A stretch of DNA of 64,000 nt from Nocardia colli (GCF_008704205.1 NZ_VXLC01000023.1:186001-250000); one strand, 5' to 3'. Counted from the first letter of the stretch, positions 1-10,459 are shown. Notes: generated by a model not told the origin, from the sequence alone. Translations and numbers: made by a program.

Positions 1-1287
1 GAGTTCGCTGTTGCGCTTCTCCACCTCGGCGATGACGGCGGCGATCATGCCGGCCAGCGGCGCGTAGTCGGCCCGGTAGACCGGCATGAACGCGAGCACC
101 TCGATGGTGGCGTTGGTCATCGCCATGGTGTCGAAACTCTCGGCGCCCGCGTCCCGCTTGATCGCCCCGACGAGGCGCCGAACCTCCGGCGCCAGAATGC
201 TTTCCGCGACGGCGCGCTTGATCCGGTGCTCGGTCTCGCCGATCCAGGAGCGGTCGCTGCCGTGCCCGGCGACCTGCTTGGACAGCTCGGTCAGCGCCTG
301 CTCGCCGTCCGGGTCGATGAGCACGCCGCCGAGGTCGGCCAGCGCGTCGTAGCCGGTGGTGCCGTCGACCGGCAGGGTCGAGTCCAGGGGTTCCCGGTTG
401 GCCAGGATCTTCTCTACCAGCAGCAGCCGGTTCGGGCCGATCAATCTGCGCACCCGCGCGAGATAGGCGGTGGGATAGGACAATCCGTCCGGATGGTCGA
501 TGCGGACGCCGTCGATCAGGTCGTGCTCGCACCAGGCGGCGAGCTCGCGATGGGTGGCTTCGAAGACCTCTTTGTCCTCCTGGCGGACGGCGGCCAGGCT
601 GCTCACCGCGAAGAACCGGCGGTAGGTGCACACGCCTGCCTTCCAGCTCACCAGGCGGTAGTGCTGTTTGTCGTGGATGCGCAGCGCGTTGTCGCCGTCG
701 GTGCCCTGGGCGATGGGGAAGCGCAGATCGTGCAGGGCCAGCATCGGTTCGGAGCCGGACCGATCGACTGTCAGTGCGGCCGGGTCGTTCTCGCTCTGCA
801 ACACCGGCAGGGCCAGCCGGCCGCCCGCGCCGTTGGCCGAGCTCCAGTCGATGTCGAAGTAGTGCGCGTAGGCGGATTCCCGGCCGTTGCGCAGCACATC
901 CCACCACCACGCGTTCTGCCGCGGATCGGCCACGCCGACATGGTTGGGCACCAGGTCGACGATCAAACCCATACCGCGGCTGCGCACTTCGTCGGACAGC
1001 GCCTTGAGCCCGGCGGGCCCGCCGAGCGCCGCCGACACCGTGGTGGGGTCGGTGACGTCGTAGCCGTGCGTCGAACCGTGCGCCGCGGTGAGGATCGGCG
1101 ACAGGTACAGGTGCGAAATGCCCAGCTGCTGTAGGTATTCCGCGATGGTCCTGGCGTCGCTGAAGGTCAGTGCGTCCGGCCGCAGCTGGAGCCGGTAGGT
1201 GCTGCGGACCGTGGTCGGCCTGGCCGGGGTGCGGCGCATCGAGAGGGGATCGGTCACGTGCGTCTCGGTGGATTCCGGTGTGGTCAT
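1..1287 (-). CDS. treY: Maltooligosyltrehalose synthase, 5' part (cut by window edge)
   Basis: Intramolecular transglycosylase of the TreY-TreZ pathway; it converts the reducing end of maltodextrins to an alpha,alpha-1,1 (trehalose) linkage in the cytoplasm. The 429 codons seen run without a stop to base 1. They show the N-terminal TreY signature STYRLQL, the block LYLSPILTA, the GH13 region-I motif DLVPNHVG near residue 105, and DGVRIDHPDGL near residue 250. The start is the ATG 11 bp after the glgX stop, so the two genes form one unit, as in mycobacteria where treZ follows. The C-terminal part lies outside the window. Confidence 0.95.
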   Translation of the reverse strand, partial: MTTPESTETHVTDPLSMRRTPARPTTVRSTYRLQLRPDALTFSDARTIAEYLQQLGISHLYLSPILTAAHGSTHGYDVTDPTTVSAALGGPAGLKALSDEVRSRGMGLIVDLVPNHVGVADPRQNAWWWDVLRNGRESAYAHYFDIDWSSANGAGGRLALPVLQSENDPAALTVDRSGSEPMLALHDLRFPIAQGTDGDNALRIHDKQHYRLVSWKAGVCTYRRFFAVSSLAAVRQEDKEVFEATHRELAAWCEHDLIDGVRIDHPDGLSYPTAYLARVRRLIGPNRLLLVEKILANREPLDSTLPVDGTTGYDALADLGGVLIDPDGEQALTELSKQVAGHGSDRSWIGETEHRIKRAVAESILAPEVRRLVGAIKRDAGAESFDTMAMTNATIEVLAFMPVYRADYAPLAGMIAAVIAEVEKRNSEL

Positions 1288-1298
1288 GGGTGTTCCGG

Positions 1299-3419
<2,121 letters not shown>

Positions 3420-3426
3420 AGGAACG

Positions 3427-3432
3427 ACATTA
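3427..3432 (-). promoter_or_regulatory. -10 hexamer of glgX (leaderless)
   Basis: TAATGT on the reverse strand ends 7 nt before the glgX ATG. The spacing puts the transcription start at or next to the start codon. This is an inference from spacing. Confidence 0.5.
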
Positions 3433-3493
3433 GCGGCAGCGGGCTATTACTCGGAGCGGGTGGTTGCCGACCGGGCGGGTCAACGGGGGCTGG

Positions 3494-3679
3494 TCAGGTG
3501 TCCAGCCAGCGCGTCGGATCGCCCGGCGCGACGGCCGGGCGGGCCGGTCCGCCCAGCACGGCGCGTTGCAGCCGGACGGGGTGACCGGCCAGGTAGCCGT
3601 CCTGGTAATCGCACAGCAATGGCGGAGTGGGCCCTCGGTTGCGGGTGGTTTTGCCCGCCAGCTTGTCTTTCGACGTTGC
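3494..3679 (-). other. Coding-like stretch in frame behind the MarR-GNAT stop codon
   Basis: After the TAA stop of the MarR-GNAT gene the same frame stays open for about 61 more codons to a TGA. Third-position G+C is high, above all over the last 40 codons (reading CDYQDGYLAGHPVRL and ending TRWLDT). There is no ATG or GTG start in frame, only a possible TTG. It could be a gene relic, a small gene with a rare start, or a former C-terminal tail. I do not recognise the peptide. Confidence 0.3.
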
Positions 3680-4624
3680 TTATTCGGGCTGCCCGAGTGA
3701 GCGTCGCCAAGTCTGGCCGATCAGATCGGCGCCCCAGCTGTGGTGCGGGCTTTCCTCGGCCAGTTCGAAACCGGCGCGCTTGTAGATGTGCCGAGCCGAG
3801 GTGAGGACGTCGTTGGTCCACAGCACCATCTCCCGGTAGCCCGCGGCGGTGGCGAAGCGCAGGCACTCCTCGACCAGTGCGGCGCCGATGCCGAGGCCGC
3901 GCGCGGTGGGTTCGACCAGCAGCAGGCGCAGGCGGGCGGTGGTGTCGTTCTCGGCGACGCAGAAGATGCTGCCCACCGGTTCGCCGCCGGATTCGGCGAT
4001 CCAGGCGTGCTCGCGCTCGTCGTCGTGGGACGCGAGGTAGTCGGCGACGATGCGCACGATCAGTTCCTCATACGTTCCGTCCCAACCGTATTCGTCGGTG
4101 TAGAGCCGGGCGTGCCGTTCGATGACCCAGCCGTAGTCGCCGGCCTTGGGCTCCCGGATGCGAAAAGGCGGCGCGGCCACCGCGTTGGCCGGGTGGTCCA
4201 GGATCTGCTGGATGGTCTGCATGGCGGTGACCAGGCGGGCGCGCGCGGCCGGCGGCTTGGCGTTGAGCAGGTAGCCGATCTCGGCGCTGGAGCGTTGGTC
4301 CAGGACCGCGGCGATTTCCTTGCCGCGGACGGTGAGTCGCACCTCTTGGCGGCGGCCGTCGCTGCTCGACCGGTTGCGCTGGACCAGGCCCGCGTCCTCG
4401 AAGCTGCCCAGGATGCGGCTCAGGTATCCGGCGTCGAGATCCAGTGTCTGGCGCAGGGTTACCACCTCGGCGGTCCCGGAGTTGGCCAGTTCGAACAGGA
4501 TTCGGGCCTCGGTGAGCGAATACTCGCTGTCCAGCAGGCCTTCGCGGAGCACGCCGATGACCCGGGTGTAGCGGCGGTTGAACTCACGGACTGCGGCGAT
4601 ATCCGTGGCGGCGACGGTGGTCAC
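3680..4624 (-). CDS. MarR-GNAT fusion: winged-helix regulator with N-acetyltransferase domain
   Basis: A 314-residue two-domain protein. Residues 1-150 form a MarR-type winged helix (FELANSGTAEVVTLRQTL, then DAGYLSRILGSFEDAGLV). Residues 155-310 form a GNAT acetyltransferase with the acetyl-CoA loop motif ARGLGIGAALVEECL near 243-257 and the C-terminal IYKRAGFEL. Such fusions are known in actinobacteria, but the substrate is not evident. The start is GTG behind GGAG. It is divergent from bioA, and a perfect 13-bp palindrome in the shared promoter region may be its operator. Confidence 0.88.
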   Translation of the reverse strand: MTTVAATDIAAVREFNRRYTRVIGVLREGLLDSEYSLTEARILFELANSGTAEVVTLRQTLDLDAGYLSRILGSFEDAGLVQRNRSSSDGRRQEVRLTVRGKEIAAVLDQRSSAEIGYLLNAKPPAARARLVTAMQTIQQILDHPANAVAAPPFRIREPKAGDYGWVIERHARLYTDEYGWDGTYEELIVRIVADYLASHDDEREHAWIAESGGEPVGSIFCVAENDTTARLRLLLVEPTARGLGIGAALVEECLRFATAAGYREMVLWTNDVLTSARHIYKRAGFELAEESPHHSWGADLIGQTWRRSLGQPE

Positions 4625-4649
4625 GACGGCTCCATTCGTGCGGTGATCG

Positions 4650-4662
4650 TTGACTCAGTCAA
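4650..4662. promoter_or_regulatory. Palindrome TTGACTCAGTCAA, candidate MarR-GNAT operator
   Basis: Perfect 13-bp inverted repeat (TTGACT-C-AGTCAA) lying 26 bp upstream of the MarR-GNAT start in the divergent region with bioA. MarR proteins usually bind such sites in their own promoters. The assignment is inferred from position. Confidence 0.45.
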
Positions 4663-4734
4663 AGAATAGCTCCGGATGGCCGCCGGGTGGCGAAATTCGG
4701 CGGGGTTATCTTTCGTGCGCAGATCCGGTGGTAA

Positions 4735-4751
4735 CTTGAACGGCGTTCAAG
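4735..4751. promoter_or_regulatory. BioQ-type biotin operator of bioA
   Basis: A perfect 17-bp inverted repeat CTTGAAC-GGC-GTTCAAG. It shares the core TGAAC-N3-GTTCA with sites before bioF and bioB, and resembles BioQ boxes described in corynebacteria and mycobacteria. It overlaps a candidate -10 (TAACTT, 4732-4737) and lies 29 bp before the bioA start, so occupancy should block transcription. Confidence 0.8.
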
Positions 4752-4780
4752 CCTGCCGTTGTTCGACCGCGAGGATTCCT

Positions 4781-6067
4781 GTGGCACTGACCCTTGACGA
4801 GATCGCCGCCATCGATGCGAAGCATGTCTGGCATCCCTATGGCGGATTTCCCGCGACGACGGAGCCGCTGGTCGTCGCCGAAGCCTCGGGCACGCGGCTC
4901 ACGCTGGCCGACGGGCGCGAGGTCATCGATGGCATGAGTTCGTGGTGGGCGGCGATTCACGGCTACCGGCACCCGGTCCTGGACGCGGCGTTGGTGGCGC
5001 AGTCGCAGCGGATGAGCCACGTGATGTTCGGCGGGCTCACCCATGAACCTGCGGCGCGGTTGGCCGGACTGCTGGTCGAGCTGACTCCGGCTGGTCTGGA
5101 CAAGGTGTTCCTGTGCGACTCCGGCTCGGTGTCGGTCGAGGTCGCGGTGAAGATGTGCCTGCAATATTGGCGCGCGCTCGGACGGCCAGGGAAGCGGCGG
5201 CTGCTCACCTGGCGCGGTGGGTATCACGGCGACACGTTCACGCCGATGAGCGTGTGTGATCCGACGGGCGGCATGCATTCGCTGTGGACCGATGTGCTGG
5301 TCGATCAGGTGTTCGCGCCGATGCCGCCGCGCGAGTATCGCGCCGAGTATGTGGCCGAGCTGGAGCGCATGATCAGTGCCCACGCCGACGAACTCGCCGC
5401 GGTCATCGTGGAACCGATCGTGCAGGGTGCGGGCGGAATGCGCTGGCACCACCCGCGGTATCTGACCGATCTGCGCAGGCTGTGTGACGAGCACGGGGTG
5501 CTGCTCGTCTTCGATGAGATCGCGACCGGTTTCGGCCGCACCGGAACGTTTTTCGCGGCCGATCAGGTCGGGGTCGGTCCGGACGTGATGTGCGTCGGCA
5601 AGGCATTGACCGGTGGTTACCTCACCCTGGCCGCCACACTGTGCACCACGCTGATCGCCGAGACGATCAGCGCGGGACACGGCGGTTTGATGCACGGGCC
5701 GACCTTCATGGGCAACCCGCTGGCCTGCGCGGTCGCCGTGGCCTCGCTCGAACTGCTGACGGCGGGGGATTGGCGGAGCGAGGTGGCGCGGATCGAATCC
5801 GGGCTCGAGGCGGGGCTCGCGCCGTTGCGCGGGCTGCCCGGTGTCGTCGAGGCGCGGGTGCTCGGTGCGATCGGGGTGATCGAACTCGATCGTCCGGTGG
5901 ATATGCGCACCGCGACCGACGCCGCCGTCGACGCCGGGGTGTGGTTGCGGCCGTTCCGGAATCTCGTCTACACCATGCCGCCGTTCATCAGCACTGATGC
6001 GGACGTTGCGGCGATCACCGCCGGAATGCGGGCCGCGGTCGCCGCGCAATCTCGAATTGCGGTGTAG
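4781..6067 (+). CDS. bioA: Adenosylmethionine-8-amino-7-oxononanoate aminotransferase
   Basis: PLP enzyme of biotin synthesis; it converts 7-keto-8-aminopelargonate (KAPA) to 7,8-diaminopelargonate with S-adenosylmethionine as amino donor. The 428 residues show KHVWHPYGGF, VIDGMSSWWAAIHGYRHP, the cofactor block LLVFDEIATGFGRTG and the Schiff-base lysine in CVGKALTGGY (about Lys274). The frame is open further upstream, but GTG 4781 has GAGGA six nt before it and matches the conserved N-terminus, and the upstream extension would run through the operator. A BioQ-type palindrome precedes it. Confidence 0.96.
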   Translation: MALTLDEIAAIDAKHVWHPYGGFPATTEPLVVAEASGTRLTLADGREVIDGMSSWWAAIHGYRHPVLDAALVAQSQRMSHVMFGGLTHEPAARLAGLLVELTPAGLDKVFLCDSGSVSVEVAVKMCLQYWRALGRPGKRRLLTWRGGYHGDTFTPMSVCDPTGGMHSLWTDVLVDQVFAPMPPREYRAEYVAELERMISAHADELAAVIVEPIVQGAGGMRWHHPRYLTDLRRLCDEHGVLLVFDEIATGFGRTGTFFAADQVGVGPDVMCVGKALTGGYLTLAATLCTTLIAETISAGHGGLMHGPTFMGNPLACAVAVASLELLTAGDWRSEVARIESGLEAGLAPLRGLPGVVEARVLGAIGVIELDRPVDMRTATDAAVDAGVWLRPFRNLVYTMPPFISTDADVAAITAGMRAAVAAQSRIAV

Positions 6068-6068
6068 C

Positions 6069-6443
6069 TCAGGCGATCCAGGGCGGCACGACCAGGGTGT
6101 CGCCGCCCGGCACGCCCGCCTTGGCACCGGCCGGTGCGGTGACGATCGCGGTGAAGCCCTCGTCGCCGGTGCTCACCTGGCGCAGCACGTTTGCCGGGAG
6201 GATGACCGTATCGCCCTCGGCGGCAGTGAGTTTCGTGCCGTCCAGGTCGATGGTCGCGCGGCCGGCGACGAGGGTCCAGATCTGTTCGGTATCGATGAAG
6301 TGGACCGGGCCCGCTTTGTCGGCCGGCACCTCGACCCGCCACAGGGCGAGCGAGCTACCGCCCTGTGTGGGGGAGGCGAGGGTGGTCATGACGCCGCCGG
6401 GGGTTTCGGTGCGACGGGTTTCGGTGTGTTGGATGACGGTCAT
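6069..6443 (-). CDS. Small cupin-domain protein
   Basis: A 124-residue single-domain cupin. The barrel motifs appear as GPVHFIDTEQIWTLVAGRATI and AAEGDTVILPANVLRQV; only part of the usual His/Glu metal ligands is kept, so metal binding is uncertain. The ATG at 6443 follows GGAG. It is divergently transcribed from a MarR gene over a double operator and is probably controlled by it. Its stop lies one base past the bioA stop (convergent). Substrate unknown. Confidence 0.8.
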   Translation of the reverse strand: MTVIQHTETRRTETPGGVMTTLASPTQGGSSLALWRVEVPADKAGPVHFIDTEQIWTLVAGRATIDLDGTKLTAAEGDTVILPANVLRQVSTGDEGFTAIVTAPAGAKAGVPGGDTLVVPPWIA

Positions 6444-6464
6444 GCTCGGTCGCTCCGTAAGATA

Positions 6465-6500
6465 GACAATGAAGTTGTCCATATAGTCAACGAGGTTGTC
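6465..6500. promoter_or_regulatory. Double operator between cupin and marR
   Basis: Two inverted repeats of the form G(A/T)CAA-N5-TTGTC, at 6465-6479 and 6486-6500, have centres 21 bp apart, two helical turns. Flanking bases are also conserved (ATA before, CCA(A)TA after). A -10-like TATAGT (6483-6488) lies inside. The layout fits cooperative binding of the adjacent MarR protein, controlling both divergent genes. Confidence 0.7.
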
Positions 6501-6504
6501 CAAT

Positions 6505-6984
6505 ATGTCAAGTGATTCCGGTGGGTACGAGCTGCCGCTGCGGATGCTGCTCGGGTTTCGCGCGGTCATTGATGAGGTGCATGCCGAGTTGGTCGAGCAC
6601 GGGCATGCCGAGCTGCGGCCGATGCACGGGTTCGTGTTCCAGGCTGTCGGGCGGGTCGGTGGGCCTTATGGGTGCACTGCCGCCGACCTCGGGCGTGCCC
6701 TCGGGATCTCGAAGCAGGCCGCGGGCAAGCACATCGAGGCGCTCGAGCGGCTGGGATATCTGCGGCAGGGGCACGATCCGAACGATGCGCGGCGCAAGGT
6801 TTACACGTTGACCGAACGGGCGCTCGACATGCTGAATCGGTCCGCTGAGATCTTCGACCGGATTCATGCACGCTGGGCGCGTCAGCTGGGTGCGGATCGG
6901 CTGGCGCAACTCGAGCAGGATCTGCGCACGGTGACGCCGGGTGAGGTGTTCCGTTTCGATACGCCGAACTGGTTCGGCGGGTGA
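6505..6984 (+). CDS. MarR-family transcriptional regulator
   Basis: A 159-residue regulator with a central winged helix: CTAADLGRALGISKQAAGKHIEALE is the HTH and HDPNDARRKVYTLTERALDML the wing. The ATG at 6505 has no ribosome-binding site and sits right behind the double operator. It is divergent from the cupin gene, the probable target. The ligand is unknown. It separates bioA from bioF. Confidence 0.88.
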   Translation: MSSDSGGYELPLRMLLGFRAVIDEVHAELVEHGHAELRPMHGFVFQAVGRVGGPYGCTAADLGRALGISKQAAGKHIEALERLGYLRQGHDPNDARRKVYTLTERALDMLNRSAEIFDRIHARWARQLGADRLAQLEQDLRTVTPGEVFRFDTPNWFGG

Positions 6985-7006
6985 GGCCGGTGCCGGGCAT
7001 ATGCAC

Positions 7007-7029
7007 CTTGAACGGTGTTCAAGTATGCT
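7007..7029 (+). promoter_or_regulatory. BioQ-type operator and -10 of bioF
   Basis: A perfect 17-bp inverted repeat CTTGAAC-GGT-GTTCAAG (7007-7023) abuts the hexamer TATGCT (7024-7029), which ends 8 nt before the bioF GTG. The operator covers the space between -35 and -10, so bound repressor would exclude polymerase. The spacing also implies a nearly leaderless mRNA. Confidence 0.8.
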
Positions 7030-7037
7030 CCGGAGCT

Positions 7038-8192
7038 GTGACTACCGATCCATTGAGCTGGTTGGACGAGCGCGCGTCCGCGCGGGTGGCCGCCGGGCTG
7101 CGCCGTGAACTCCGTCCCCGGGCGGCGCGGTCGCCGTCGATCGACCTCGCCTCCAACGACTACCTCGGGCTGGTCCGGCACCCCGAGGTGATCGACGGCG
7201 CGATCGAGGCGGTGCGACGGTGGGGCGCCGGGTCTACCGGGTCCCGGCTCGTCACCGGAACCACCACCGAGCATGCGCGGTTGGAGGCCGAACTCGCCGA
7301 ATTCGTCGGTGCCGAAGCGGGACTCGTGTTCGCGTCCGGGTATGCCGCCAACCTCGGCGTGGTCACGGCGTTGGCCGGGCGCGGGGCGTTGGTGGTGTCC
7401 GATGCCGGCAGCCATGCGTCACTTGTGGACGCGTGCAGGCTTTCTCGGGCTCGCGTGGAAGTTGCCGCGCACGGTGATGTCGACGCGGTCGACCGGCTGC
7501 TGGCCGCGCGGACCGAAGAGCGGGCGCTGGTGCTCACCGACTCGGTGTTCAGTGCTGATGGTGATCTCGCGCCGCTGGTCGAGTTGCACCGGGTTGTCCG
7601 GGCGCGGGGTGCGGTGTTGATCGTGGACGAGGCGCACGGGATCGGGGTGCGTGGTGACGGTGGACGCGGGTTGGTGCACGAGGTCGGCTTGGCCGGCGAG
7701 CTGGACTTGGTGATTACTGCGACGTTGTCCAAATCCCTTGCTGCACAAGGCGGAGTGGTGCTGGGCAGTGAGCGGGTGCGTGCGCATCTGATCGATTCCG
7801 CGCGGACGTTCATCTTCGATACCGGACTCGCGCCCGCTGCGGTCGGTGCCGCGCGGGCGGCACTGCGGGTGCTGCGTCGCGAACCGGAACTGGCGGGCCG
7901 GGTGCTGGAGCGGGCGGCCGACATCGCGCGGATTGCGGCTGTGCCCGTACCGGATTCGGCGGTGGTGTCGGTGGTGCTCGGTAAGGCGCAGATTGCCTAC
8001 GACGCGGCGCAGGCGTGCCGGGCGCGCGGGCTCGACGTCGGTTGCTTCCGTCCGCCGTCGGTGCCGGAGGGTACTTCGCGGCTGCGGCTGACTGCCCGTG
8101 CCAACTTGACTCCGGCCGAACTCGACGTCATCGCAACGGTTCTCGGCCAGGTACTGGTCGAGGCGCGCGGACTGGATGTGGTGCGCGCGTGA
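7038..8192 (+). CDS. bioF: 8-amino-7-oxononanoate synthase
   Basis: PLP-dependent condensation of pimeloyl thioester with L-alanine, the first committed step of the biotin ring pathway. The 384-residue protein has LASNDYLGL, GSTGSRLVTG, ADGDLAPL, IVDEAHGIGV and the lysine block ATLSKSLAAQGG (about Lys232), typical of the alpha-oxoamine synthase family. GTG 7038 is chosen because the -10 hexamer lies 8 nt upstream and the family N-terminus fits. It is followed by bioD after a 218-bp spacer. Confidence 0.96.
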   Translation: MTTDPLSWLDERASARVAAGLRRELRPRAARSPSIDLASNDYLGLVRHPEVIDGAIEAVRRWGAGSTGSRLVTGTTTEHARLEAELAEFVGAEAGLVFASGYAANLGVVTALAGRGALVVSDAGSHASLVDACRLSRARVEVAAHGDVDAVDRLLAARTEERALVLTDSVFSADGDLAPLVELHRVVRARGAVLIVDEAHGIGVRGDGGRGLVHEVGLAGELDLVITATLSKSLAAQGGVVLGSERVRAHLIDSARTFIFDTGLAPAAVGAARAALRVLRREPELAGRVLERAADIARIAAVPVPDSAVVSVVLGKAQIAYDAAQACRARGLDVGCFRPPSVPEGTSRLRLTARANLTPAELDVIATVLGQVLVEARGLDVVRA

Positions 8193-8410
8193 GTGCCGAC
8201 AGGGGTGCGGCCGGAGAACATGGGTATCGCGCGGGACTCGGCCAAGTAGGGCTTGGCCGAAGCCGAGACGGCAGCGTGCAGGATGGGTAGCGCGGCATCC
8301 TGGGCGACGGGCTCGACCACGCCGACCGTCCCCGCGAGCGTGGTTCCGGCGCATGTGAGTATTGAGGACATGGCGATCGCAGGAGGTCGTGGGTTGCAGG
8401 AGGTGGCGGT
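8193..8410. other. Spacer between bioF and bioD with a coding-like reverse frame
   Basis: This 218-bp gap interrupts an otherwise compact bio cluster. One reverse-strand frame (start near 8370; reading CAGTTLAGTVGVVEPVAQDA and further) has strongly G/C-biased third positions, but runs into bioF before its first stop. The forward strand carries a frame that ends in a TGA overlapping the bioD ATG. I assign no product; a decayed gene is the simplest reading. Confidence 0.3.
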
Positions 8411-9085
8411 ATGAGTGTTCTGTTGGTGACCGGAACTTCCACGGAGGTCGGCAAAACCGTGGTCACCGCGGCCGTCGCCGCACTGGCCATGGCCGAAGGC
8501 CGATCGGTGGCGGTGTGCAAACCGGGCCAAACCGGTGTCTCCCTGACCGAACCAGGCGATCTCGCCGAGATCGAGCGGCTCAGTGGCGTCACCCGCACCG
8601 TCGAACTCGCGCGCTTCCCCGACCCGCTGGCACCCGACACCGCCGCCCGGCGCGCGGGACTGCCCGAGCTGACGCTGGCCGAAACCCTGTCCGGAGTAGC
8701 CGAACTCGCCGACGCGGACCTCACCCTGGTGGAGGGTGCGGGCGGCCTGCTGGTCCGACTCGGCGACTTCACTCTTCTCGACCTCGCCCAAAAACTCGAC
8801 GCACCGGTACTTCTGGTGACCGCCGCCGGCCTCGGCACCCTGAACCACACCGAACTGACCACCCGCGCACTGCAATCGGCGCGCGTACCGTGCGCGGGCT
8901 TGGTGATCGGTTCGTGGCCCGACGAACCCGATCTGGCCGCCGAATGCAATCGCGTCGACCTGCCCCGCGTCACCGGTGTCGATCTCGTCGGCGCCGTTCC
9001 GGCCGGTGCCGGTGCTTGGGACCGGGACCGGTTCACCACGGCAGCTCCCAGTTGGTTCACTCCGACCTGGTCGCCGTTCAGTTGA
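8411..9085 (+). CDS. bioD: ATP-dependent dethiobiotin synthetase
   Basis: Carboxylates 7,8-diaminopelargonate to dethiobiotin using ATP. The 224-residue protein has the P-loop GTSTEVGKT at residues 8-16, the conserved CKPGQTG (about 37-43), VEGAGGLLV and the late LGTLNHTELTT motif. The ATG follows GGAGGTGGCGGT and overlaps the end of a short upstream frame. It closes the local bioA-bioF-bioD set; bioB lies 12.7 kb downstream. Confidence 0.95.
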   Translation: MSVLLVTGTSTEVGKTVVTAAVAALAMAEGRSVAVCKPGQTGVSLTEPGDLAEIERLSGVTRTVELARFPDPLAPDTAARRAGLPELTLAETLSGVAELADADLTLVEGAGGLLVRLGDFTLLDLAQKLDAPVLLVTAAGLGTLNHTELTTRALQSARVPCAGLVIGSWPDEPDLAAECNRVDLPRVTGVDLVGAVPAGAGAWDRDRFTTAAPSWFTPTWSPFS

Positions 9086-9119
9086 ATGTACGGCCGGACA
9101 GCGTCCGCAATGCCGCGCT

Positions 9120-9273
9120 ATCTGCACGCTCATCGACGCGGACGGCGGCACCGATGTCGATGCGGTGCACGAGAATCTGCCCGCCGGGGTCGCGCCCGAA
9201 GACAACGAACCTCGACTGGCGCATCTCGTTCAGCAAGCTTGCCGCCCTCGCGGAGGGCGGCCCCATTCCCTGA
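9120..9273 (+). pseudogene. Frameshifted C-terminal relic of an SRPBCC (AHSA1-like) protein
   Basis: One frame reads DADGGTDVDAVHENLPAGVAPEDNE and the +1 frame continues LDWRISFSKLAALAEGGPIP and stops. Together they resemble the C-terminal end of SRPBCC/AHSA1-type proteins (pattern VHEGLP.GV.PEDNE.GWR.SL.KLA.L). The change of frame falls at about base 9210 and looks like one extra C. No N-terminal half or start is visible. The rest of 9086-9433 holds no intact gene; 9280-9420 has a weakly coding-like reverse frame (ATEFLRRAALTLDSHL) that I cannot assign. Confidence 0.6.
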
Positions 9274-9433
9274 GGTGGCTGTCGAGCGTCAACGCTGCCC
9301 GCCGCAGGAACTCAGTGGCACGAGTCAGGGGCGCAACGCGTACCTCACTGTTTCGGGTGACGTTCCGCTCGATGCGCACCGGGATGGCCGCGAAGTTGGT
9401 GCGCGGCCGGCGATTTGGCGTGCGGCAGGTCGG

Positions 9434-10459
9434 TCAGCGGATGGTGTCGTCGGCTTTGGGCTGGATTGTGGAGGCGGGGACCAGGTTCCAGCGTTCTAGT
9501 TGCTTGCGGATCTGCTCGGCGGCGTCGATGTTGAGCGGGCCGCTGGTCCACATGGCGTAGGGGAGGTTGAGGAAGCGGCCCTCGGTGACGGCGCGGAGTT
9601 GGTTGATGCCGGGCTTGGCGCGCAGCGCGTCGACCTTCTGGGCGAAGGTTTGCGGCGGGTAGTCGACGAACATGATCGCGTCGGGGTCGGCGGCGGCGAG
9701 GCGCTCCCAGGAGACCCGGGTCCAGGTGTCGGGCACGTCGCTGAGTGCGTTGCGCCCGCCAGCGGCATCCAGGATCGCTTGCGGCGCACCGAAACTGCCG
9801 CTGGACATGAGCGAGTCGGTGGCGCTGTCGAACAGGAAGATGGTCGGCTTGCGCTCGGCCTGCGGTGCACTCGACAGTGCCGCGAGCCGCTGATCCAGGT
9901 CGGCGGTCACCTCCTTGGCGCGGTCGGCCCGCCCGGTGATCGCGCCGAGATTGGTGAGGTCGTCGCGTAGCGCGGTCCACGGTTCGACGATCCCGCGCGG
10001 CCGTTCACCATTGTGCTGACGGCAACTCTCGGTGAGCGTATACGCGGCAATCCCCGCCTTGCTCAACGAATCCGGCGTCAGATTCTTCGCCTCGTCATAC
10101 CCGTAACTCCACCCCGCGACCATCACATCGGGCCCCTGCGCCAACACGGTCTCCCGCGAAGGATATTCCGGCGCAACAGATTTCAACTGATCCACCACCG
10201 GCCCATAGTGCCGCCGCAACGTATCCGCATCCCGCTGCACACTCGACACCGCAACAACCTGATCCTGCGCCCCCAGCGCCAACGCCATCGAAATCAAGTT
10301 CCCGTCATTGACGAACAACCGCTGAGCCGGCGCCGGAAACCGCACATCCACATCACAATTCCGAACAGCGATATCCCCAGCACCCCCCTTCTCCGCACTA
10401 CACCCAACCACCGCCCCCACCAGCGCAACCGCCACCAACACGCGCAAACCGTGCTTCAT
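9434..10459 (-). CDS. Substrate-binding lipoprotein of cobalamin/siderophore-type ABC importer
   Basis: Cell-surface binding protein of the BtuF/FecB class. It has 341 residues: a lipoprotein signal peptide with lipobox VVGC (Cys20), then two lobes typical of the helical-backbone class (QRLFVNDGNLISMALALG, VLAQGPDVMVAGWSYG, late ERLAAADPDAIMFVD). The permease and ATPase genes lie upstream on the same strand, beyond a 1.6-kb non-coding repeat array. A cobalamin riboswitch before the permease points to vitamin B12 or another corrinoid as substrate; iron-siderophore remains the alternative. Confidence 0.82.
   Translation of the reverse strand: MKHGLRVLVAVALVGAVVGCSAEKGGAGDIAVRNCDVDVRFPAPAQRLFVNDGNLISMALALGAQDQVVAVSSVQRDADTLRRHYGPVVDQLKSVAPEYPSRETVLAQGPDVMVAGWSYGYDEAKNLTPDSLSKAGIAAYTLTESCRQHNGERPRGIVEPWTALRDDLTNLGAITGRADRAKEVTADLDQRLAALSSAPQAERKPTIFLFDSATDSLMSSGSFGAPQAILDAAGGRNALSDVPDTWTRVSWERLAAADPDAIMFVDYPPQTFAQKVDALRAKPGINQLRAVTEGRFLNLPYAMWTSGPLNIDAAEQIRKQLERWNLVPASTIQPKADDTIR

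Noticed and set aside
9078..9266. 62-codon reverse frame over the SRPBCC relic
   Set aside because: It is the antisense of the degraded SRPBCC coding end, which gives a recognisable protein on the forward strand.
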